This document shows positions 9,409-16,803 of a stretch of 64,000 bases of DNA, one piece after another. Below the pieces are notes generated by a model that was given only the letters and a program-made list of their open reading frames with translations, had not been told where the DNA came from and searched no databases. Location: the NCBI RefSeq assembly GCF_003852525.1, contig NZ_QAJL01000001.1, forward strand, positions 953,080-1,017,079. Direction: 5' to 3'. A program made the position numbers and the translations under genes. Source of the stretch: Pedobacter sp. KBW06 (GTDB lineage: Bacteria > Bacteroidota > Bacteroidia > Sphingobacteriales > Sphingobacteriaceae). Position 1 is the stretch's first letter. Each line of letters opens with the position of its first letter.

Positions 9409-9503
9409 CCGTCCCTGCCAGGTGAAATAACGAGCGGAGTGCCATACCCATTTCAGGCATGGTTTCCACCCATACCACGCATTCACATTCTCGGCAGGGA
9501 CGG
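9409..9503. other. Structured noncoding element A (11-bp perfect inverted repeat)
   Basis: CCGTCCCTGCC at 9409-9419 pairs perfectly with GGCAGGGACGG at 9493-9503, enclosing about 73 bases with further GC-rich partial repeats. The element is much richer in G+C than its surroundings and lies in the gap between the SusC gene and the sigma-like pair. An ORF of 67 codons crosses it on the minus strand but has no credible protein features. It could be a noncoding RNA, a recombination or replication site, or the remains of another element. Confidence 0.5.
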
Positions 9504-9550
9504 TGCATGGTTAAAAGTGTTAACCTAATTTTTAAATCAATCAAAACTAC

Positions 9551-9594
9551 GGGGGCTGATTTTTAGTCCTAAAAATACAACCAGCCCCGGCACA
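9551..9594. terminator. Strong two-part hairpin between sigma-like pair and SusC
   Basis: GGGGCTG pairs with CAGCCCC, and inside it ATTTTTAG pairs with CTAAAAAT. It sits 45 bases after the stop of the leftward sigma-like gene, so it may end that transcript. No T tract follows, so it may instead be part of a structured leader. Confidence 0.45.
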
Positions 9595-9638
9595 TCGTTC
9601 TGGTATGTCATATCTAATCCAATATTTAAGAGCCGTTT

Positions 9639-10133
9639 TCATTGGTCAACGAATTGGGCAAAATGCTTTTTTAGATTGTCTATAGCTTGGTATAGGGATT
9701 TTTGCGCTTCAAAAGGCGTTAAAGACAACTCTTCGGCAATTTCATTAATTGGCGTATTAAAGAAAAAAGTCCGAAAGAATACAGGATAATCGCAAGGTTC
9801 GATAATTTTAGATAACTCACCATGATCATATATTGACTGAGCATCAATGTCTGAGGACAGAAACTCTTGAGAGATACTTTCCCGGACGATTTTCAGCATC
9901 CATGTGAAAAACTTCTCTTTCTCCGGATCATATTGGTTCGTATCAGACCAAATTCTCAAAATAGCCCTTTGAAGTACCGAAATTCTAGCCTCATGGCTCT
10001 CAAATACCACCGCAATTATACCATACAGTTTACCACTGTATTTGTAATAAAAAGCCTCTAAAGCATTTATATCTTTCAGAAGAAGACCTTCTAACATTTC
10101 CTCTGGATTAGCATACTTTTTAGTTAGTTCCAT
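9639..10133 (-). CDS. Small divergent ECF-like sigma factor
   Basis: 164 residues. The middle resembles sigma region 2 of ECF factors (FYYKYSGKLYGII, then YDPEKEKFFTWMLKIVRESI, compare the usual FDP..G.F..WL..IARN). The C-terminal 45 residues resemble region 4 with an HTH (INEIAEELSLTPFEAQKSLYQAIDNLKKHF). Similarity is weak, so it may be a degenerate or specialised sigma factor. It overlaps the preceding reading frame by 14 bases, so translation is likely coupled. It could control the SusC operon downstream or the structured element nearby, but this is only inferred from position. Confidence 0.55.
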   Translation of the reverse strand: MELTKKYANPEEMLEGLLLKDINALEAFYYKYSGKLYGIIAVVFESHEARISVLQRAILRIWSDTNQYDPEKEKFFTWMLKIVRESISQEFLSSDIDAQSIYDHGELSKIIEPCDYPVFFRTFFFNTPINEIAEELSLTPFEAQKSLYQAIDNLKKHFAQFVDQ

Positions 10134-10488
10134 GATGGTTGTCGTATTTTAAGCCCTTATTGTCCTTTTTTAAATATTCACCAAGGGCGAATAAATGGTC
10201 TTCTACCCTATCACTTTCCAAAAGAACCTCGAACAACCTCTGGACAATCACATTTAATAATTGCTGGTATAATCCCACCCGCTCATCAAACTCATGACGG
10301 TTTTCCCATATTTTCTGTATGGTATATGACATCACTGCAAGTACTTCATGCGATTTTTCTACCGCAGCATCCTGTTTTTCCCGTAAAGGGATGAATTGCC
10401 TTTTTGCAAGTTCCTGAAATGCACGGGCATCATTTGTCTTGAGCAGACAAATGAGTACTGGTTCAGAAAGGTTAATATATTCGGTCAT
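10120..10488 (-). CDS. Small sigma-like protein upstream of the ECF-like gene
   Basis: 122 residues, mainly helical. It resembles the N-terminal half of the next protein: both have a short acidic lead, then a stretch like FDERVGLYQQLLNVIVQRLFE that parallels the DPEKEKFFTWMLKIVRESI segment. No region 4 HTH is present. It could be a partial sigma duplicate or a partner protein. It overlaps the 9639-10133 gene by 14 bases on the same strand, a typical two-gene operon. I do not recognise it as a named family. Confidence 0.45.
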   Translation of the reverse strand: MTEYINLSEPVLICLLKTNDARAFQELAKRQFIPLREKQDAAVEKSHEVLAVMSYTIQKIWENRHEFDERVGLYQQLLNVIVQRLFEVLLESDRVEDHLFALGEYLKKDNKGLKYDNHHGTN

Positions 10489-10732
10489 TTTTCAAGTTCA
10501 TTTGGGTTTACAGAAGCATATTTGAAAAAGACAAAGCAAGGCGACACTTACCCCTTCCTACAAGGAAAAAAGGTCGCCCACTTTGTAATACCGATATTTA
10601 GATTGGATTCTTTGGTTTGAGTGGGAATAGTCTATCAATTGAAATAATGCCAGTTGACAAACTTGGGAAATGGAAGTATTGCTCCCATTTAATGAAGATA
10701 ATTACATTGAGACTCCAGTTTGTAGTTCCGTT

Positions 10733-10776
10733 AGTTGTCATAATTGGTTGTTTTTAACCTCCAACCAACTTATGAC
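10733..10776. repeat. Inverted repeat upstream of structured element B
   Basis: AGTTGTCATAATTGGTTG at 10733-10750 and CAACCAACTTATGACA at 10762-10776 are near-perfect reverse complements with one extra base, around an AT-rich loop. A CTCC-cgaa-GGAG mini-hairpin follows at 10781-10792. It may be an operator or part of the larger structured region to its right. Confidence 0.5.
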
Positions 10777-10813
10777 ATAACTCCCGAAGGAGCCAGGCAT
10801 TACTTTTTGGCTT

Positions 10814-10981
10814 AATCCGCAAGACGGGCCGCGTAGGACGGCACTACCATAAGGTAGTTACTATCAAGGATAGCACCCAGACACAAACCGCAAGTAAGCC
10901 CGGCTCCCCTGGATATATAGGGTTTCCGGGCGCTCACTTGTCCTCCTTTGTGTCCGTGAATTTCCTACGTTCTTGCGGATT
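10814..10981. ncRNA. Structured noncoding element B, branched fold of about 168 nt
   Basis: Nested pairings are visible. AATCCGCAAGA (10814-10824) pairs with TCTTGCGGATT (10971-10981). CGTAGGA (10832-10838) pairs with TCCTACG (10963-10969). Inside are two small hairpins (ACTACC/GGTAGT and CTATC/GGATAG) and a third long arm made of GACACAAA (10880-10887) with TTTGTGTC (10947-10954) and CAAGTAAGCCCGG (10891-10903) with CCGGGCGCTCACTTG (10926-10940). This is a closed multi-branch structure of high G+C in AT-rich DNA, with no ORF of note. Strand is undetermined because most pairs are Watson-Crick. I do not match it to tmRNA, RNase P, SRP, 6S or a known riboswitch. A DNA-level role (origin or recombination site) is also possible. 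Confidence 0.5.
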
Positions 10982-11183
10982 AGAGGTATCAGTGAGCACC
11001 ACACATTATATTAATGCTAGTGCTGCAAATCTATTAATTCATTTTAGTTATACACTCATTAAATTTTAATCAAAACGAATATAATTAAAAAACTTACGAA
11101 TAACAAATTTTTATTTATGATTAATACTTATATAAATAGGTTTCACAAACAAATACTCATCTTAGATATGTAAAAACGACGAA

Positions 11184-11519
11184 ATGGCGAAATGGGAAAA
11201 TATGTTAGAGGATGATGAAAGTAGTTTTGTAGATCCGAAATTTGAGGATATTCAATCTTTATTTTTGGCAGGAAAAATTAAGAAAATGTATCAGCTTGTT
11301 AAGAGAAGTCCAACAAAAATTGCGGAGCTTTTAGGAATAAATTATGATTCGTATCATACTAAGTTAATGAACCCCGAAAAGTTTACAACCTTGCATATTA
11401 ATACAATGGCTTATGTATTCAAAATCGACCCTAATATTATTAACGACGTAATCCAATCGGAAACACTTGAAAAAGTGATGTTGAAAGTGAAAAATTTTGA
11501 GGAAAAAACTAACAAATAA
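11184..11519 (+). CDS. HTH-type (XRE-like) small regulator
   Basis: 111 residues. The centre (MYQLVKRSPTKIAELLGINY, then DSYHTKLMNPEKF) reads as a Cro/XRE-type helix-turn-helix in which TKIAELLGI is helix 2 and NYDSYHTKLM the recognition helix. The rest is charged and ends in a Lys/Glu-rich tail. It is alone on the plus strand, facing the convergent TetR gene, and follows the structured element B by 200 bases. Likely a regulator of element maintenance or transfer; the specific target is not visible. Confidence 0.6.
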   Translation: MAKWENMLEDDESSFVDPKFEDIQSLFLAGKIKKMYQLVKRSPTKIAELLGINYDSYHTKLMNPEKFTTLHINTMAYVFKIDPNIINDVIQSETLEKVMLKVKNFEEKTNK

Positions 11520-11557
11520 CGACTTGCTAACTTAGTATAACATAATCCAGCCTATTT

Positions 11558-12211
11558 TTAATAGCCTTTCTTTTGCCGATCAGCCAGTGAATAAGCCTCT
11601 TCAGTCAAGCTTGAAATAGCCTTTTTTATCCTTTCAACACCTTCAGCGGTATTCATGCCTATCCCACAAAAAAGAACATCCGTCTTTTTTGCGTAAAGGA
11701 CTAAGAAATAAATTCCGGCAGCAATTAAAGCAAGCCTCGCCCGAATGTCCACATCCGTACCTTCAAAATGCGGATCAGTTAATTCTACAAATATCCGGCT
11801 CACCTTTTCTCTTTCCTCACTAATTTCAGTAAGTAGTTCATTCGGTTCACTGATATGCCAGAGTACAATCTGTTGCAGATAATCATCATCAATAAAACAA
11901 TCGAGTTGGTCAATCAGAATTTTTTGGATCATCTTATTCCCAAAATCGCTTTCATTCTCTTTTACAAGTTCTCTAGCCTTATCGGCCAATCCCATATAGA
12001 AGTCCTTTTGCCGAATGTAAGATTCGACTAAATTGTTGATAGAGCCGAAATAATCATATAAAAGCTTTCGATCTACTCCTGCAACTGCTTCAATATTCCT
12101 TAATTTAAGCGCAGTATATCCATCCTTCTTGATAATTTCGCCTACAGCATCAAGAAATTTTTGCTTAGTCCTTTCCTTATTTTTGAGAGCGCCATCATAT
12201 TTCCTGGTCAT
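11558..12211 (-). CDS. TetR/AcrR-family transcriptional regulator
   Basis: 217 residues. The N-terminal 60 contain the TetR HTH: TKQKFLDAVGEIIKKDGYTA, then LKLRNIEAVAGVDRKLLYDYFGSINNLVESY, with the characteristic xYxYF-like recognition end (LLYDYFGS). The C-terminal helical part is the ligand and dimer domain and has no identifiable ligand features. It lies 82 bases downstream of the coupling-protein gene, in the same direction, and may be transcribed with the mobilisation block. Inferred role: repressor of transfer genes or of nearby cargo. Confidence 0.8.
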   Translation of the reverse strand: MTRKYDGALKNKERTKQKFLDAVGEIIKKDGYTALKLRNIEAVAGVDRKLLYDYFGSINNLVESYIRQKDFYMGLADKARELVKENESDFGNKMIQKILIDQLDCFIDDDYLQQIVLWHISEPNELLTEISEEREKVSRIFVELTDPHFEGTDVDIRARLALIAAGIYFLVLYAKKTDVLFCGIGMNTAEGVERIKKAISSLTEEAYSLADRQKKGY

Positions 12212-12293
12212 AAGGTTTGTTTCTATCTTTGAAAATGCAATTTTTAGGGCATATTATCAAGTAGAATAATATACGCCAAGTGTGCTGAAATAA

Positions 12294-13643
12294 TCATCGG
12301 GACACTCCCCTTTCTGCCTCTTCAACTTCGTCATCTTGACCCCCAGTTTCTTCAGCCGAAGCCACTTCTTCCGCATTGCGTTGCCTATCAAGAATCTTTG
12401 CAAGTTCCTGCTCAAATAACTGTTCGATATCGTATTTGATTTTCACATAGTTTTCAATGATGTCCGCATAAGTCACATTCTCTACAGCAGGTATAGGCTT
12501 ATAGCCCTTTTCTTCGTCTGCAATAGCCTTATGATCATTTTGGATTTCCGAATGGAACATTTTTAGTTTAATCTTTTGATCTGGATTATCAGCAACAATG
12601 CCAACGAACTCACCGGACGACAAAGCGGCAATTTTCGAAGCAGGGATTGCATAATCCATCTGGGTAGATTTTGAAATGGAAATATCAGAGCTATTGATAC
12701 TTTTGCTCTCCTTGTCCTGAACTATCTTCCCAAAATTCTCACTTAGTTTTTTCGCTGAACTCCCTGTCACCTGCCCACTGATAATATTACCCACAATTCC
12801 AACGATAACATCAGCTTGTTCTGCGCTGTAATCTTTTTTTAGCTGCTCAAAATTTTGAACCGCCAAAGTAGTGCATACAAAATTTGATCTACTCGTAGCC
12901 AACAAGCCGTCTATTCCAGAGGAACCGCCGATATATATGGTAGGAAATTCATCAAACACCAGGCTACTTTTCAACTGTCCCTTGCGGTTCACTAATTTAA
13001 TCATCCTGGACACATACAAAGACAGGACAGCACCATAGATTTGCTGCTTCTGCGGATTATTCCCCATGCAGACAATCTTCGGCTCTAGCGGATTATTGAT
13101 GTCCAACGTAAAATCATTACCGCTCAGAACGTAGTAAAGCTGTGGTGATGAAAGCCTGGCCAATCCTATTTTAGCAGATGCGATTTGCCCCTCCAATTGC
13201 GCCATCGCCTTATTTTGGTAAGCAGAAATAAAGGGGTTGATTAAAACTTTGATCTCGTCCTCTTCTTGTAAGACCGCAAACAAACGGTCGTAGTCAGCCT
13301 GAATGAGTTCAATCACATGGGGAAGCGTACAGTATTTACCATTTTGATATTTCCTTAAATACCAGATCACTGCCGTCAAAAAGTTAATTGGGGACTCGAC
13401 GAAAAAATCCCCGGATTTTTTGATCCAATCTTTATTAAGGCCTAGCATAATAGTCCGACTGGATTCCGTTGCGTCGGTAATATCATCCATACTTTCAGGA
13501 TCTAACGGATTACACCTATGAAATATCTTATCGAAGTCAATTACAAAGAACTTAGGTTTGACAACATAGTTTCCTTGATATTGAAGCAACTTATTGTAGG
13601 CAATTTTGCTTAAATCATCAAACTTGTAATCATATATGAACAT
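12294..13643 (-). CDS. C-terminal (ATPase) fragment of the coupling protein
   Basis: 449 residues from an internal ATG. It carries the rest of the TraG/VirD4 ATPase domain: IYDYKFDDLSKIAY just after the P-loop, SSLVFDEFPTIY (Walker B, D-E) near the middle, then a Gln/Asn motif (TTLAVQNFEQLKK), and an acidic C-terminal tail (EEVASAEETGGQDDEVEEAE) that could bind the relaxosome. The P-loop and its upstream membrane part are in the other frame. If translated, it would be a soluble fragment lacking nucleotide binding. Confidence 0.6.
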   Translation of the reverse strand: MFIYDYKFDDLSKIAYNKLLQYQGNYVVKPKFFVIDFDKIFHRCNPLDPESMDDITDATESSRTIMLGLNKDWIKKSGDFFVESPINFLTAVIWYLRKYQNGKYCTLPHVIELIQADYDRLFAVLQEEDEIKVLINPFISAYQNKAMAQLEGQIASAKIGLARLSSPQLYYVLSGNDFTLDINNPLEPKIVCMGNNPQKQQIYGAVLSLYVSRMIKLVNRKGQLKSSLVFDEFPTIYIGGSSGIDGLLATSRSNFVCTTLAVQNFEQLKKDYSAEQADVIVGIVGNIISGQVTGSSAKKLSENFGKIVQDKESKSINSSDISISKSTQMDYAIPASKIAALSSGEFVGIVADNPDQKIKLKMFHSEIQNDHKAIADEEKGYKPIPAVENVTYADIIENYVKIKYDIEQLFEQELAKILDRQRNAEEVASAEETGGQDDEVEEAERGVSR

Positions 13644-13710
13644 TGAAAAACCTTTTTTAATATGTTGATCAATGATGTGCCGGATTACGAAGTAACTTTT
13701 TCCCTATTCT

Positions 13711-14346
13711 TTACCTCGATCCGGGGGTGCCTGAGATCAGCAGCCCCCGGAAAGGATTAATAAAGTTGATGTAAGATTTACGGATTTTGCCTTTTAAGTT
13801 GTAAGTAGCTGGCAGATTTATGGAAAATTCATTTTCCAGTAGTCTTTCTTCCTGGGGAAATGATTCGTTGTCAGAATTAAATATGTCCTGGTTTAAAGTA
13901 TTTTTAATTAGCCGCGACAATAACCCTCCTCCTGTCAAAATAAGCATGTAGCCTATTGAGGTTAAACCAATGTAAATTATTGCTATTAGGACTGGGTTTA
14001 AAACCAGATAAAAAGATAGCACACTTATGAAATATAGAAATAAACCTATAGCCAGATAGGTAACGATATCCCGTTGCCGTATCTTTTCATCTTTTCGCCC
14101 CTTAATACCAAAGAGAGATGCAACAAGTAATATTAATGATCCTAGTTTTGGTGTAAGCAAGTCATCAAACAAGCCTGTTTTCGAGATATTCAAAATAATT
14201 CGGTCAGTAATCTCAGCAGTCCAGCCAAAATGCTTGAATGCCATGTAGCAACACATATAAAAATGTATACTTAATATAAAAATGCTGATGAGCCTGGTAA
14301 ATTCAATGATCTTCCGTAGACTCTGTGTATCTTCTCCTGTATTCAT
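13711..14346 (-). CDS. N-terminal (membrane) fragment of the coupling protein
   Basis: 211 residues. It holds four likely membrane spans (about 15-35, 65-80, 92-112 and 116-142), as in Bacteroidota MobC/TraG proteins, followed by the conserved cytosolic lead FPQEERLLENEFSINLPATY and KSYINFINPFRGLLISGTPG. It stops two codons later because of the 13-bp insertion. The gene starts 12 bases after the relaxase stop, in one operon with it. Confidence 0.6.
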   Translation of the reverse strand: MNTGEDTQSLRKIIEFTRLISIFILSIHFYMCCYMAFKHFGWTAEITDRIILNISKTGLFDDLLTPKLGSLILLVASLFGIKGRKDEKIRQRDIVTYLAIGLFLYFISVLSFYLVLNPVLIAIIYIGLTSIGYMLILTGGGLLSRLIKNTLNQDIFNSDNESFPQEERLLENEFSINLPATYNLKGKIRKSYINFINPFRGLLISGTPGSR

Positions 14347-14357
14347 ATAGCTTTATT

Positions 14358-15614
14358 TTATAAGGTTAATCCCCTTCTTCTTTTCTTTCTCTTACGTTTA
14401 ATGTTTGGTAGGTATTCAGGAAGTGATTTGCCAAGTAGATCATCGAGAAGGTTAGTATTTGCTACCGGTTCCAGATAGGTTTTTCCATGAGCTTCCGTTT
14501 TAGTATTTAAATACGTTCCTGACGCATTTGAGGGCTTCAGGAAGGCTCTTACTCTGTCATCAGAACCAATCATCATAGATAAGGCGTTAGCACTGTATCG
14601 CTTATCTAAATCACTGCCTTTGAACACCACCTTATTTTTATGATCGATAAAGGTTGCCCCATAAATGCGCCCTTCATTATTTTCCCTGATGACAAGGCTG
14701 ATTCCCTGTTTTCGCAATTCATCGGTAAGTGTGGACCTTGTTAACTTTTGATATTTTAACAGCACTTTATCAATGCGGGCAATTAAATCGGATTTGTGAG
14801 GCTTGCGTTTCTCCTTATTTCTTTCAAACTTCTTCTCCAGGTTATTTATGGTTGGTTTCGCATAAAAAGCACTCGCCTTTATTGGTACGCCAACTTTATT
14901 ACCATTTTTGTCCAGCATAGAATAAATAAGTCCTTTCTTTTTGAACATTACACTGTCTTCCTGACCCCTGTCAGCCGTTACATTGAATTGTCTGAGGACA
15001 GCATTTAGTTCTGCGATAGAAGTAAACATGTAATTATTGACTACGCCTGACAGAACGTTGCTGATTTGCCTTTTTGTTGATTGCCTTCCATATTTGATCT
15101 GCTCCAAGTCAGCGGGGCGTATGCCTGGTTCTTGTTTAAACCCCTTACTTTCGGCTTTAACAAGGTCAAATTCAATCTCTATGGCTTTTCTTGCTGGTTC
15201 AGATAGCAGCCTGCCAATGTTATGCAGGTCAATAGATCCTCCACCTCGCTGAATACTTGTTGTGGCAATATGGAGATGCTGATGCCCGGCATCATTGTGC
15301 CTGTAAACTATATAAGGCTGATCACCGAAACCAATTTGTTCCATATAAGCAATGGCTATCGCTTGCATCTTAGCACTACTGATGTTCTCTGAAGAATCAA
15401 AATTGAGGGAAATATGTAGCGCATTTGTTTTAACACTTGGCTTGAGATCGGTTAAATGTTGGAACCTTTGCAGCTTGTTATCAAATGTCATATTCTCAAT
15501 TTCACCAGCAAAACCAGAAGCCAAAATCAGCTTAGCCTCCCCCTCGGAAACTTTGTTTTCGTTGTAATGCAAAATACCTCTAATGCTCTTGCCAATAACT
15601 ATTTTTGCAACCAT
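14358..15614 (-). CDS. Relaxase/mobilisation nuclease (MobB-type)
   Basis: 418 residues. The N-terminal third is a MobA/VirD2-type relaxase domain: an early Tyr (LHYNENKV, Tyr17, the candidate nicking residue), NALHISLNFD (motif II) and YRHNDAGHQHLHIATT (residues 104-119), which holds the metal-binding HxHxH (His111, 113, 115). The C-terminal part is basic, ending in KRKRKKRRR, fit for DNA binding. The protein would nick oriT and stay bound to the strand. It overlaps the upstream accessory gene by 16 bases and precedes the coupling protein. The full catalytic set appears present, so mobilisation by a helper element is possible in principle. Confidence 0.88.
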   Translation of the reverse strand: MVAKIVIGKSIRGILHYNENKVSEGEAKLILASGFAGEIENMTFDNKLQRFQHLTDLKPSVKTNALHISLNFDSSENISSAKMQAIAIAYMEQIGFGDQPYIVYRHNDAGHQHLHIATTSIQRGGGSIDLHNIGRLLSEPARKAIEIEFDLVKAESKGFKQEPGIRPADLEQIKYGRQSTKRQISNVLSGVVNNYMFTSIAELNAVLRQFNVTADRGQEDSVMFKKKGLIYSMLDKNGNKVGVPIKASAFYAKPTINNLEKKFERNKEKRKPHKSDLIARIDKVLLKYQKLTRSTLTDELRKQGISLVIRENNEGRIYGATFIDHKNKVVFKGSDLDKRYSANALSMMIGSDDRVRAFLKPSNASGTYLNTKTEAHGKTYLEPVANTNLLDDLLGKSLPEYLPNIKRKRKKRRRGLTL

Positions 15615-16015
15615 TTCAATGCGAGGTTAGATACCAGGGTTAGCAATCGATCAATTTTTGGTTCCATAGCTTTATAGGTCTCAGCTGTTTTGTTGATATG
15701 AAATGTCCTTTCTGTCTCGCTCTGGCTAATGTGGAACTTATGCGTTTGCTGATTGATATTCACACCTATGCTCTTGATCTCTTTACGGATAAGGGCTAGT
15801 TCTTCCATTGGTTCACTCATAGATATATCCTTATGAAGAAGTGTTATTGGCTTGTTAGCAATGATTTTGCGAACAACATAGGCTATCGTTTTACCAGCGC
15901 TTTCCCTAGAAATTTTATCAAGCTTTTTGTATTGTCCTGCTGTAATCCGAATAACTATTGTATGACTTAATATGCTGTCTTGCTCTCTTACTTTTTTCCT
16001 TGACATAGAATACAC
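15599..16015 (-). CDS. Relaxosome accessory protein (MobA/MobC-like)
   Basis: 138 residues. The N-terminal half (SHTIVIRITAGQYKKLDKIS, then AGKTIAYVVRKIIANKP) has the strand-helix-helix order of ribbon-helix-helix DNA-binding proteins. The C-terminal half (ELALIRKEIKSIGVNINQQT) matches the usual helper segment of bacterial mobilisation proteins that assist relaxases at oriT. It lies between the palindrome cluster at 16031-16145 and the relaxase gene, overlapping the latter. Role: recognise oriT and recruit the relaxase. Confidence 0.75.
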   Translation of the reverse strand: MYSMSRKKVREQDSILSHTIVIRITAGQYKKLDKISRESAGKTIAYVVRKIIANKPITLLHKDISMSEPMEELALIRKEIKSIGVNINQQTHKFHISQSETERTFHINKTAETYKAMEPKIDRLLTLVSNLALKWLQK

Positions 16016-16030
16016 TTATCAATGACTTCA

Positions 16031-16145
16031 GGATCACGAGTTCCGAGTGATCCTCTGTCCGAACGGACAGCAAAGATCTTTTCGCATGCGAAAATACATC
16101 TTTGCTAAGTCCACGCGGACTTCAAAGCAGATCACCCGAAGGGTG
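16031..16145. other. Candidate oriT: cluster of five palindromes
   Basis: In 115 bases there are GGATCAC/GTGATCC (16031-16053), CTGTCCG-AA-CGGACAG (16055-16070), AGCAAAGAT/ATCTTTGCT (16069-16106) enclosing the perfect 16-bp palindrome TTTTCGCATGCGAAAA (16079-16094), AAGTCC-ACGC-GGACTT (16107-16122) and CACCC-GAA-GGGTG (16133-16145). They sit directly upstream of the accessory/relaxase genes, where Bacteroidota mobilisable elements usually keep oriT. A nick site cannot be placed by eye. An alternative is a structured regulatory RNA. Confidence 0.6.
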
Positions 16146-16202
16146 CTGTGACCTTCGGTATGAGTTATAAAATGGAATGGATTAACTGGAAGAATAACTT
16201 TA

Positions 16203-16382
16203 TCAGACAGAGAACTTTCTATAGATTTCTTCCATAATTTTCTGGTCTTGAAAAGTCAGCGCCTGTCTGAGCAGACGTTTAATCCGAGTACGGGGCTTCG
16301 CTCTGGATCGCTTGAGTTTTGGTTGAAATGTTCCTAAGAAATCGGCCGTTTTCAGTGCAGTTTTTTTGATTGTGTTTTTCAT
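16203..16382 (-). CDS. Small basic protein coupled to the HTH gene
   Basis: A 59-codon frame, beginning MKNTIKKTALKTADFLGTF and ending EEIYRKFSV. Its ATG overlaps the stop of the preceding HTH gene as ATGA (16379-16382), a standard sign of coupled translation. The centre is very basic (KLKRSRAKPRTRIKRLLRQ), so it may bind nucleic acid. It lies between the HTH gene and the oriT-like cluster. I do not recognise a family. The tight coupling and the composition make it a likely real gene of the mobilisation module. Confidence 0.5.
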   Translation of the reverse strand: MKNTIKKTALKTADFLGTFQPKLKRSRAKPRTRIKRLLRQALTFQDQKIMEEIYRKFSV

Positions 16383-16651
16383 GATGATGCCCCCTCCAGT
16401 AGTTTAACTATATCATCATGCTTGTAATAAAGGAGTCCTCCAATTTTTGAAAAGCGCAGTATCTCATTTCGCCTAAGCGTAGCTAGTGTCCCAGCTGAGA
16501 TATTTAGGAGAGCGCGAACTTCATAGCTTTTGAGCCATTCCTTTTGCTGTTCTTTTTTATTCAGTTTGTAGCCCGGTCTTTTCAATTCTGCAAAAAGTTC
16601 GGCTTTAAACTTTTCCAGATCATCTTTTGTGATTAAATCGAATGCTGCCAT
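16379..16651 (-). CDS. Excisionase-like helix-turn-helix protein
   Basis: 90 residues. The second half has a MerR/excisionase-type winged HTH: KSYEVRALLNISAGTLATLR, then a wing (RFSKIGGLLYYKHDDIVKLL), as in the HTH_17 group. Bacteroidota elements commonly carry such proteins upstream of mobilisation genes or as excision factors. The stop overlaps the start of a 59-codon basic ORF. Inferred role: excision or control of mobilisation. Confidence 0.75.
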   Translation of the reverse strand: MAAFDLITKDDLEKFKAELFAELKRPGYKLNKKEQQKEWLKSYEVRALLNISAGTLATLRRNEILRFSKIGGLLYYKHDDIVKLLEGASS

Positions 16652-16803
16652 ATCATCTCTTTTATGTTATGGCAGCAAAATTTGAAAAACTATGATTATT
16701 AAATTGGTGACCAGTTGGGTAGTACCTAAAGATAATTTCAGATGCTCAAATCTGGTTATTATAATATTGAATAGTACAAATACAACTCAAAACTGAGATA
16801 AAG

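Larger units (their letters stand above)
12294..14346 (-). pseudogene. TraG/VirD4-type coupling protein (MobC-like), disrupted in Walker A
   Basis: Two reading frames together give one full Bacteroidota coupling protein of about 680 residues. The first (13711-14346) ends at GTPGS, where the P-loop should continue GKSYF. The second resumes with G-K-S-Y-F-V-I-R-H in another frame. Between them is a 13-bp insertion, AGGTAAAGAATAG on the minus strand (plus 13704-13716). Removing it restores GGA TCG GGA AAA AGT TAC (GSGKSY) and one continuous frame. The insertion puts TAA in the first frame and TAG in the second. The remaining sequence looks well conserved, so the loss seems recent. Without the P-loop the protein cannot be a normal ATPase, so transfer would need another coupling protein. 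Confidence 0.85.

Noticed and set aside
9341..9544. 67-codon reverse frame across structured element A
   Set aside because: It follows the GC-rich inverted repeat and looks like an accident of base composition.
9540..9600. tmRNA start (a GGGGCTGATTTTTAG-like match)
   Set aside because: Only a simple two-part hairpin follows, with no tag-peptide frame or tRNA-like end.
16031..16145. Rho-independent terminator for the HTH gene
   Set aside because: Multiple palindromes without T tracts; the oriT reading fits better.
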